64,000 bases of DNA from DATFJT01 sp965230755 (GTDB taxonomy: Bacteria; Bacteroidota; Bacteroidia; Chitinophagales; Saprospiraceae). The stretch is from the NCBI GenBank assembly GCA_965230755.1, contig CBDDLT010000016.1:248001-312000 (forward strand). The letters are read 5' to 3'. Under the pieces are notes generated by a model. The model saw nothing but the letters and a program-made list of their open reading frames with translations. It searched no databases and had not been told where the DNA came from. Positions 25,978-32,696 of the stretch are shown here, in pieces. The position numbers and the translations under genes were made by a program. Each line of letters opens with the position of its first letter. The stretch's first letter is position 1.

Positions 25978-27273
25978 TCACTCTTCTTCCCAAGAAGGTA
26001 AAGCGTCTCTCATATTCTTGCTGGTCTTTGCTCCCAGCTTTCTAATATCTCCTGCTTTCTTCAATAAATTCCCCCTTCCCGAATGAAGTTTTTTCATCGC
26101 GTCATGATAACTGTTCTGAACGGTGTTGATCTGCTCACCTAATTTGTTCATGGTCTTGGTAAATCCCACCATTTTATCGTACATCTTACCCGCTTCTTCT
26201 GCAATTTTTCGAGCATTTCTATTCTGCTTGTCATTGCGCCACATGGTTTCCACCGTCTTCAATGTAGCCAACAAGGTCGAGCTGGTAACAATGACTATAT
26301 TTTTTTCGAACCCGTATTGGTACAAATCCGGATCAAAATTTAGGGCTGAACTAAAGGCAGTATCCAAAGGGATGAACATCAGCACGAAATCAGGCGTGGA
26401 TCCATACAAGTTCTGATATTTCTTTTCTGCCAAACCATCAATGTGCTTACGTACCGCCAAAGCATGTGCTTTCTGATAGTTCTTCTCCTCTTCAGCACTT
26501 TCCGCATTGATCATTTTGTTGTAAGCATTGAGAGAAACCTTAGAATCTATGATTAACTGTTTGTTATCTGGCAAATAGATCACGACATCAGGTCGAAATA
26601 TTCTTCCACTTTCGCCTTTTACTGTCTCTTGTAGTCTGTATTCTCGATCTTTTTCCAGTCCGGATTTGTCTAAAATAGACTCCAAAATCAATTCGCCCCA
26701 ATTCCCTTGTTTTTTGAAATCTGCACTTAAGGCCTTAGAGAGCTTTTGAGCGTCCTGAGCAAGCTGTTGGCTCTGTGTTCCCAAGAAACTAATGTGATCC
26801 TTGAGAGATTGATGCCTTTTAATGGACTCGACATGGGTCTTTTCAATTTTCTCTTCAAATTCCTTAATTCTCTCCTTTAATGGACTGAGAATCTCCCCCA
26901 TATCATTTCTCTGCATTTTTTTGAAGCGATCTCCCTCCCTTTGCAACACTCTAGTGGCGATATTCTCAAATTGTTTGAGCTGTAAATTCTGATCATCCTG
27001 TAAATGCTCAAGTTTTTCCTTGAAGTGCTTCAGTTCAGACTCTAACTCTACCTTGACCAATTCCATCCGTCGGAATTCATCACTTATTTGCCTCTCCTTT
27101 TCTACTAGAAGCTCCACGTTCCTTTTCGAATCTTCAAAGGCCTGCTTCCATTGTGATGTTTCATTTCTCGAATGCGTGATTCTAGATTTAAAATAAAACC
27201 ACAATACAAGAATTAAGGCCACGAAAATCGATACCAATAAAACAATGATGACCACAATATCCTTATCCATCAT
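25978..27273 (-). CDS. rmuC: DNA recombination protein RmuC
   Basis: This 431-residue protein has one N-terminal TM helix (about 7-29), a long coiled coil (about 35-185) and the RmuC nuclease-like domain (about 200-380) with DVVIYLPDNKQLIIDSKVSL and PDFVLMFIPLD. RmuC proteins limit DNA inversions and may act as structure-specific nucleases. It lies 10 bases after the TrpF-like gene on the same strand. Confidence 0.94.
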   Translation of the reverse strand: MMDKDIVVIIVLLVSIFVALILVLWFYFKSRITHSRNETSQWKQAFEDSKRNVELLVEKERQISDEFRRMELVKVELESELKHFKEKLEHLQDDQNLQLKQFENIATRVLQREGDRFKKMQRNDMGEILSPLKERIKEFEEKIEKTHVESIKRHQSLKDHISFLGTQSQQLAQDAQKLSKALSADFKKQGNWGELILESILDKSGLEKDREYRLQETVKGESGRIFRPDVVIYLPDNKQLIIDSKVSLNAYNKMINAESAEEEKNYQKAHALAVRKHIDGLAEKKYQNLYGSTPDFVLMFIPLDTAFSSALNFDPDLYQYGFEKNIVIVTSSTLLATLKTVETMWRNDKQNRNARKIAEEAGKMYDKMVGFTKTMNKLGEQINTVQNSYHDAMKKLHSGRGNLLKKAGDIRKLGAKTSKNMRDALPSWEEE

Positions 27274-27283
27274 CCTTCTTTAT

Positions 27284-27826
27284 TCAATTCTCTTCTAATT
27301 CGTTGAGTACATGATCGTAAAACTCATAGGATTTCACTCCTATTTTTTCCTCCGGAGATCCTTCCAATTCTACCCCCAATGCTTTCCTTTCGATGATCTC
27401 CAATAATTCCTCTTCCCCAAATCCTCGAACAAATACTTCAGGATAATTGGATTCTTTCCATGTATCAAAGTCCATTACACCGAAAGTATTCTCTCCTTTT
27501 TCCGATAGTCCGTTTCGGTAAAACCATTGGAAGTCTTCATGTCCGAATAAAGGACTCGCATGAGACACTTCAATAATATTGAGTTTATTCTTTAGTGCGA
27601 GCTCCAAAATCTCTTCATCCGCTCTGTCAACACTTATGAATAACTCAGGTCCGGACACCCAGTCTCTTATGGCAGCAATCTTAGTAAATTCCAATTCGAT
27701 CTCATCCCCATCCAATCCGGATAGATCAAAGCCCATATAATTGACCCCCATGGCAGCAAAATATCGGGCATCCGTTAAATGCTGAATATTATTTACTTTT
27801 ATTTTGACTTTATACTGTTGATACAT
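27284..27826 (-). CDS. TrpF-like barrel protein lacking the catalytic cysteine
   Basis: The 180-residue protein resembles phosphoribosylanthranilate isomerase. The N-terminus KIKVNNIQHLTDARYFAAMG and YMGFDLSG correspond to TrpF KICG...DA..A...G..Y.GF, and the end GVELEGSPEEKIGVKSY corresponds to the TrpF phosphate-loop and last-strand region. However, the general-base Cys of the KICG motif is Asn-Asn here, and the central catalytic-Asp/glycine segment is shortened. It is unlikely to be a working TrpF; no trp genes are nearby. Its start codon overlaps that of the divergent alkyltransferase-like gene. Confidence 0.65.
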   Translation of the reverse strand: MYQQYKVKIKVNNIQHLTDARYFAAMGVNYMGFDLSGLDGDEIELEFTKIAAIRDWVSGPELFISVDRADEEILELALKNKLNIIEVSHASPLFGHEDFQWFYRNGLSEKGENTFGVMDFDTWKESNYPEVFVRGFGEEELLEIIERKALGVELEGSPEEKIGVKSYEFYDHVLNELEEN

Positions 27827-28148
27827 GACTATCCCACTTTATTACCAGCAAGTTTACGAAATTGTTGAGCAAATTCCGGTCGGAAGGGTTACAAGCTACG
27901 GTGCTATTGCAGATTATTTAGGCTTGGGCTCTGCTCGAATGGTTGGATATGCTCTAAAAAATTCGGGTAAAATAGGAAATGATACTCCTGCTCATCGGGT
28001 AGTTAATTCAAAAGGTGAGCTATCCGGTCGACATGGGTTTAATCCTCCTGAACTAATGCAAGCCTTGCTTATCTCCGAGGGTGTTCAAATAAAAGACCAC
28101 AAAGTCGTGGACTTCAAGAAGATCTTCATACATCCGGAGGATTTTTAA
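27825..28148 (+). CDS. Alkyltransferase-like protein (ATL), MGMT fold
   Basis: This 107-residue protein is the C-terminal DNA-binding domain of O6-alkylguanine transferases: IPVGRVTSYGAIADYLG, ARMVGYAL and PAHRVV. The acceptor Cys of PCHRV is Ala56, which defines ATL proteins of the PAHR class. Known ATLs bind O6-alkylguanine without removing it and channel the lesion to nucleotide excision repair. Its ATG overlaps the start codon of the divergent TrpF-like gene in one CATG. Confidence 0.92.
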   Translation: MTIPLYYQQVYEIVEQIPVGRVTSYGAIADYLGLGSARMVGYALKNSGKIGNDTPAHRVVNSKGELSGRHGFNPPELMQALLISEGVQIKDHKVVDFKKIFIHPEDF

Positions 28149-28251
28149 CACAGCTCAAATGTTAATTTCTTAGGAGATAACAATAATTTTCTTTTAATTA
28201 ATGTTAATAACTCGTCGGTGTATTAATCAATTGAAAAATTAAAGTGAGTGT

Positions 28252-28467
28252 ATGATTAAAAACTTTACTTCTACTGAAATTATTTCCTTTTTGTACAATG
28301 AATCAGATCCGAAAACCTCTTATCTGATCGATGAAGCACTTTCAAATGATTGGAATGCTCTGGATGAATTTAATCAACTGAAAAAGGCAAAAAACTTGCT
28401 TGAACCTATTGCTTTAAGTCCATCTGAAGACAGCGTTAAAAACATTTTGTTAGAGGCTTTTGCATAA
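28252..28467 (+). CDS. Small conserved-looking protein upstream of recA
   Basis: This 71-residue helical protein (SFLYNESDPKTSYLIDEAL, LDEFNQLKKAKNLL) resembles small proteins frequently found in Bacteroidota, possibly related to anti-sigma N-termini. It has no TM or Cys. The plus-strand position 82 bases before recA may be chance. Function unknown. Confidence 0.65.
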   Translation: MIKNFTSTEIISFLYNESDPKTSYLIDEALSNDWNALDEFNQLKKAKNLLEPIALSPSEDSVKNILLEAFA

Positions 28468-28549
28468 AAATTCAGCAAAAAGAAACTATTTGTTGCAATA
28501 TTTGTTGTATCTTGTGGTTTAACATAACCATTTAAGAAAAACAGCTATT

Positions 28550-29608
28550 ATGTCAAAGTCAGATAAAGATGCTAGAATCAAGGCATTACAACTAACCGTA
28601 GATAAGTTAGAAAAGGCATACGGGAAGGGAACCGTTATGAAATTAGGAGAGAAACAAGTGGTGGAAGTAGAATCCATCTCGACAGGTTCTCTCGGACTGG
28701 ATATCGCTTTAGGAGTCGGTGGTTTACCTCGCGGTAGAGTTGTTGAAATTTATGGTCCCGAATCATCTGGTAAAACGACCTTGGCCATACATGCCATTGC
28801 AGAATGTCAGAAACAAGGTGGAATCGCAGCATTTATAGATGCGGAACACGCTTTTGATCGCTTTTATGCCGAAGCCCTAGGCGTTGACACGGATAATCTA
28901 TTGATTTCTCAGCCCGATCACGGAGAACAAGCACTGGAAATAGCTGAAAACCTCATTAGATCAGGAGCCATAGATATTATTGTCATTGATTCGGTTGCAG
29001 CCTTAGTACCTCGAAGTGAGATCGAAGGAGAAATGGGTGATTCTAAAATGGGACTCCAGGCAAGATTGATGTCCCAGGCCATGCGTAAATTGACTTCCAC
29101 TATAGGACGTACGGGATGTTGTTGTATTTTCATCAACCAACTCAGAGAAAAAATTGGAGTCATGTTCGGAAATCCGGAAACCACCACCGGAGGTAATGCC
29201 CTCAAGTTTTACTCATCAATAAGACTCGATATCAGAAGAAGTGGTTCTGCCATAAAAGATAAAGATGGCAATGTAGTTGGGAATCACGTTAAAGTGAAAG
29301 TCGTTAAGAACAAATTAGCGCCTCCATTTAGAATAGCTACTTTTGATATCACTTATGGACTTGGAATTAGCAAGGTTGGAGAATTGGTAGATCTTGGTGT
29401 TGAATGCAATATTCTTCAGAAGAGTGGTTCTTGGTATAGCTATGACGACACGAAAATTGCTCAAGGTCGAGAAGCAGCCAAACAGTTTTTTGCGGATAAT
29501 GACGAAGTAGCATCAGAACTTGAGTTGAAGATTAAACAGTATCTTCTACCTTCTAAGTACCCATCTTCAGATGAAGTAAAAAAGGAAGAGGAAGTCTCTG
29601 AGAATTGA
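28550..29608 (+). CDS. recA: Recombinase A
   Basis: The 352-residue protein shows the full RecA core: Walker A GPESSGKTT at 69-77, MAW motif, Walker B IIVIDSVAALVP, and the L2 loop FINQLREKIGVMFGNPETTTGG. The acidic C-terminal tail (KKEEEVSEN) is typical. It performs strand exchange and LexA co-protease activity. It seems to be transcribed alone; no clear SOS box was identified. Confidence 0.98.
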   Translation: MSKSDKDARIKALQLTVDKLEKAYGKGTVMKLGEKQVVEVESISTGSLGLDIALGVGGLPRGRVVEIYGPESSGKTTLAIHAIAECQKQGGIAAFIDAEHAFDRFYAEALGVDTDNLLISQPDHGEQALEIAENLIRSGAIDIIVIDSVAALVPRSEIEGEMGDSKMGLQARLMSQAMRKLTSTIGRTGCCCIFINQLREKIGVMFGNPETTTGGNALKFYSSIRLDIRRSGSAIKDKDGNVVGNHVKVKVVKNKLAPPFRIATFDITYGLGISKVGELVDLGVECNILQKSGSWYSYDDTKIAQGREAAKQFFADNDEVASELELKIKQYLLPSKYPSSDEVKKEEEVSEN

Positions 29609-29687
29609 TCCGATTTACCATTAATAGCTTAATCATTTAAACAATTAAGGGATTTCATCATTTATTATCTCGGAAAGAGCTAATAAG

Positions 29688-30566
29688 ATGAACAACTATT
29701 CGATAAAGGATCTGGAATTCTATTCTGGAATCAAGGCACATACCATCAGGATGTGGGAAAAGAGATACAATCTCTTAGATCCGGATAGAACTCAAACCAA
29801 TATCAGAACCTACACTGATGAGCAATTCAAGAGGTTACTGAATATTGCGACATTGAAGTCCTCAGGAATGAAGATTAGCGAGATCAGCCAGCTTGATCAA
29901 GAAGAACTCAACAATCTAGTCCTTCAACTACAATTTAATCTAGATCAACCAGGTGAATACTCCGCTCAGATTAATGGCTTAATTCGTGGTATGTTCAATT
30001 ATGATGAAGACGGAATTAATCAAATATTCTCCAGTAGTGTTCTTCAGATTGGCTTAGAAGATACCTTCATTAAAATAATTTATCCACTTCTTTCCAGAAT
30101 AGGCTATATGTGGTCAGCGGATCATATACATCCGGGGCATGAACACTTTTTAAGTCATATTTTCCGACAGAAATTAATGGGCGCCGTTGAAAACCTCGTG
30201 GTTACTAAGCAAACCGAAAAGAAGTTCTTGCTCTTTCTTCCGAGCAACCAATACCATGATTTAGCTTTACTACTTGCCAATTATTTACTGCGCAACGCAG
30301 GTCATCAAGTTTTATATATGGGGCAATCAACACCGATTTCCTCCGTAAATAAAACAGCAGAAATGTGGGATCCCGACTATCTACTTTTCACATCCTGTCT
30401 TGCCAGTAATAAGGAGCTTCCCAATTGGACCAAAGAACTATTGGCTCATAATCAGGAACGAACCATTCTATGGGCAGGTAAAAATTCCGTTGATTATAAT
30501 CACCTCTTACCTGAAAATGCAAAGTGCATCTGCTGTTTTAAGGAACTGTCGACATTTTTGAATTAG
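29688..30566 (+). CDS. MerR-type regulator with B12-binding domain, CarH/LitR-like
   Basis: The 292-residue protein has a MerR HTH (1-70: YSIKDLEFYSGIKAHTIRMWEKRY), a four-helix cap (about 90-165) and a Rossmann B12 domain (about 178-292). The cap has Trp142, Glu152 and His153, the W-x9-EH motif by which CarH holds 5'-deoxyadenosylcobalamin. His190 sits in the lower-ligand loop (NQYHDLA). The residue after Trp142 is Ser, not the His that forms the bis-His adduct in Thermus CarH. In relatives, light breaks the Co-C bond and releases DNA. No carotenoid genes are in the window. Confidence 0.88.
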   Translation: MNNYSIKDLEFYSGIKAHTIRMWEKRYNLLDPDRTQTNIRTYTDEQFKRLLNIATLKSSGMKISEISQLDQEELNNLVLQLQFNLDQPGEYSAQINGLIRGMFNYDEDGINQIFSSSVLQIGLEDTFIKIIYPLLSRIGYMWSADHIHPGHEHFLSHIFRQKLMGAVENLVVTKQTEKKFLLFLPSNQYHDLALLLANYLLRNAGHQVLYMGQSTPISSVNKTAEMWDPDYLLFTSCLASNKELPNWTKELLAHNQERTILWAGKNSVDYNHLLPENAKCICCFKELSTFLN

Positions 30567-30632
30567 GCACAGAGGGGATTCATTCAAAAATATTATCTTG
30601 GTAACTTTTGAACACCTAATTAATAAGGGAAA

Positions 30633-31040
30633 TTGTTTAGTTTACTCAGGAAAAAGCAAATTGTCGCATTGATCATCAAAATGATCCAAGTAGATCATAT
30701 TGTCACCACCCAGGAAAAAAAATACCTTGATTTTGTTTCTAACAAGCTTGGTGTCGTAGACTCAGAAATTGATGATGTACGCAAAAATTTAAAAGACTAT
30801 TCGCTTGAGCCACCGGAAAAAGAAAGAGAAAGGGCGATTATACTTTATTACTTGTTGTTTGCTCTGTCTTCCGATCTAAAGATTTCCAAAAAAGAAGAAG
30901 ATTTCCTCCATAAATGCTCATTGCAGTTAGGTTTTCGAGAGGATATGGTAGAGAATATTCTCGGCATAATGAAAAAATACTTAGGTAAAAACCTACCTGA
31001 GAATGCACTGGTTGATGAAATGAAACCCTTTCTCAATTAA
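30633..31040 (+). CDS. TerB-like helical protein
   Basis: This 135-residue all-helical protein starts with TTG at 30633, preceded by AAGGGA at a suitable distance. The pattern IVALIIKMIQVDHIVTTQEKKYLDFV and LYYLLFALSSDLKISKKEEDFLHKC is that of TerB-like domains with two helical repeats and acidic turn positions. There is no signal peptide. Function unknown; tellurite resistance is not implied. Confidence 0.7.
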   Translation: MFSLLRKKQIVALIIKMIQVDHIVTTQEKKYLDFVSNKLGVVDSEIDDVRKNLKDYSLEPPEKERERAIILYYLLFALSSDLKISKKEEDFLHKCSLQLGFREDMVENILGIMKKYLGKNLPENALVDEMKPFLN

Positions 31041-31081
31041 TTATCCCTAGAAAGAAATCCATTTTTTATTGTCGAATTGTT

Positions 31082-31089
31082 TAAATTTG
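31082..31089 (+). promoter_or_regulatory. Bacteroidota -7 element for tRNA-Ala
   Basis: TAAATTTG matches the Bacteroidota -7 consensus TAnnTTTG exactly and lies 11 bases before the first base of the tRNA. No convincing -33 TTG at the standard spacing was found. Confidence 0.5.
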
Positions 31090-31099
31090 TCGCCTCAAT

Positions 31100-31173
31100 G
31101 GGGCCTTAGCTCAGCTGGCTAGAGCGTTTGACTGGCAGTCAAGAGGTCAGGGGTTCGACTCCCCTAGGCTCCA
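31100..31173 (+). tRNA. tRNA-Ala (anticodon GGC)
   Basis: A full cloverleaf can be drawn: acceptor GGGGCCT with AGGCTCC, D stem GCTC/GAGC, anticodon stem TTTGA/TCAAG with loop CTGGCAG (anticodon GGC), and T arm AGGGG-TTCGACT-CCCCT. Position 3 pairs G with U70, the alanine identity element, and A73 is present. The 3' CCA is not encoded. Confidence 0.97.
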
Positions 31174-31254
31174 CTAATTTTTAATTCTAACTTTATTAGG
31201 GAGGAGAAGTTTATCCTAAACGAGTATAGCGAAAAGAAAGAACTCCAAAGACCA

Positions 31255-32106
31255 TCAATCCATCACCTCCACATCAAAGAATGCAAAGGGCGCCACATTG
31301 CGCACTCCATCATTGGCACCTAAAGAGAACCGATAACTACCCGCGACCAAAGTTCTTGGAACCTCGTATTCGAAATCAAAATCATAGCTCAACTCAACAT
31401 TTTCATCGAATGGAAATGCCACGTTTGTTGAAAACGTATTGCCGGTAGCCTGTCTGGTATAGGCCAGATAAAGTATTCCATTTCCACCATCGCTTAATGA
31501 TCTATCGTCGGTTACTTGACCGACGAATCGAATGTTCACACCTTTTTTAATAGTAAAACTCTTGCTTATTGGCTCTTGAACACTTATTTGTGGAGATACA
31601 TCGTCCAATGGATTCTTTATTTTTAAAGAATAGAAGTTAGCAAAAGGACTATCATTTCCAGCCTCATCAATGACCTGTATATGATAATGATAGTTGCCCG
31701 CTGTTACGTTCTCAGGTACATTAAGTGTTCTTACAACTGCTGATGACGTGCCCGAAATATCCTCAATTTCCAGTACCGTCCAATCCATCGTTTGGTTATC
31801 TACACTGGGAATAGTTACCGAAGGCGCGGATCCGCCACCGTGTCCATGGCAATCAAAATTATTATGAATATCAATTTTATATTGGGACAAAGCACTGTCA
31901 TCCGTAAAAATGGCATCAAATGTAAGTTCATCGCCTCCAGTGAGATTGAATACCACTGGTTCCACTCCACCGCAAATTTCATCTTCACTGGGAGTAGGAG
32001 TAAAGCTTTCAAAGTCTATTGAAGGTGGAGTAATATCAACACTTTCATCATTACATCCGATCAAAAACCAGATCACAATAAGGCCTAAATACTTTATTTT
32101 GTTCAT
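31255..32106 (-). CDS. DUF4625-type lipoprotein
   Basis: This 283-residue lipoprotein has a signal (FLIGCNDESVD), then two beta-sandwich units. The first has FDAIFTDDSALSQYKIDIH followed by the metal-like NFDCHGHGG motif, and GNYHYHIQVIDEAGN, matching the DUF4625 pattern. The second half (VRFVGQVTDD, LVAGSYRFSLGANDG) is a related sandwich. The gene is divergent from the Fur-family regulator with a palindromic operator between them. The His/Cys motif and setting suggest surface metal capture; this is inference. Confidence 0.8.
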   Translation of the reverse strand: MNKIKYLGLIVIWFLIGCNDESVDITPPSIDFESFTPTPSEDEICGGVEPVVFNLTGGDELTFDAIFTDDSALSQYKIDIHNNFDCHGHGGGSAPSVTIPSVDNQTMDWTVLEIEDISGTSSAVVRTLNVPENVTAGNYHYHIQVIDEAGNDSPFANFYSLKIKNPLDDVSPQISVQEPISKSFTIKKGVNIRFVGQVTDDRSLSDGGNGILYLAYTRQATGNTFSTNVAFPFDENVELSYDFDFEYEVPRTLVAGSYRFSLGANDGVRNVAPFAFFDVEVMD

Positions 32107-32246
32107 ATTTTTAATTGACTGCTATAAAATCTTATTCAGATATTTCTTTACTTCTTCTTCAGAGATAATTATCTTTAATATGCTTGCACAACATTAAGGA
32201 TAACATGTACGATATAATTGCAAATATATTGTAAATTTTTCGTTAA

Positions 32247-32261
32247 TGCATCTCGGTTGCA
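32247..32261. promoter_or_regulatory. TGCA-N7-TGCA operator before the Fur-family gene
   Basis: TGCATCTCGGTTGCA is the core of a perfect TAATGCA / TGCATTA inverted repeat (32244-32250 and 32258-32264) ending 10 bases before the regulator ATG. A second box with the same layout is at 36089-36103, with 11 of 15 bases identical. The position suits autoregulation of the Fur-family gene and control of the divergent lipoprotein gene. Confidence 0.55.
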
Positions 32262-32274
32262 TTATATTTGTTTT

Positions 32275-32655
32275 ATGGGAATTATTAGAAAAACAAAGTC
32301 AGTTAAAGTTTTGTTGGATGCTTTCGAACAATCAAACAGCGCATTATCTGTTGTGGAATTGGTAAAGAGATTTCAGAAGGAAATGAACAAGACCACTGTC
32401 TATAGAATACTTGAGAGATTGGAAGAAGAGGGATTCCTGCATTCCTTTACAGGCAAAGACGGGCTGAAATGGGTCGCAAAATGTGAAGGCTGTATTGCTA
32501 CAAATCATGTTCACGATCATCCCCATTTTCAATGTCGGGATTGTGGCAAATCCGAATGCCTAACGGTGGACATTACCATTCCTTCTGTACCCAATTACAA
32601 AATTGATTCTACCAATCTTGTTCTAATTGGGCAATGTGGAGATTGTAATTCCTAG
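32275..32655 (+). CDS. Fur-family transcriptional regulator, probably Zur-like
   Basis: I chose the ATG at 32275 (126 residues); a longer TTG reading at 32218 would translate the operator region. It has an N-terminal winged helix (about 5-62, ALSVVELVKRF, NKTTVYRILERLEEEG). The metal-binding C-terminal domain has His78, His80, His82 and His84 (HVHDHPH), with Cys87-x2-Cys90 and Cys121-x2-Cys124 as the structural zinc site. The short His-rich form and a neighbouring ZnuD-like receptor fit zinc sensing better than iron, but the metal is not proven. Confidence 0.88.
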   Translation: MGIIRKTKSVKVLLDAFEQSNSALSVVELVKRFQKEMNKTTVYRILERLEEEGFLHSFTGKDGLKWVAKCEGCIATNHVHDHPHFQCRDCGKSECLTVDITIPSVPNYKIDSTNLVLIGQCGDCNS

Positions 32656-32678
32656 AAGTTTGAATATATTTCAAACTT
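32656..32678. promoter_or_regulatory. Perfect 9-5-9 palindrome between the regulator and the TonB receptor
   Basis: AAGTTTGAA (32656-32664) and TTCAAACTT (32670-32678) form a perfect inverted repeat starting at the base after the regulator stop and ending 18 bases before the receptor ATG. There is no proper T run after it. It could be an attenuating hairpin or an operator controlling the receptor. Confidence 0.5.
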
Positions 32679-32696
32679 AATACTGATTTTTGTCAA

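Noticed and set aside
28489..28514. Candidate recA promoter with TTTG and TATCTTG
   Set aside because: Spacing is about 15 bases instead of 19 and the -7 match is partial.
32218..32234. TTGCAA-N5-TTGTAA imperfect palindrome as a second operator
   Set aside because: One mismatch in short AT-rich arms and unlike the TGCA box; not distinguishable from chance.
32218..32274. Upstream TTG start for the Fur-family gene
   Set aside because: Would translate the palindromic operator region and add 19 residues before the normal Fur N-terminus.
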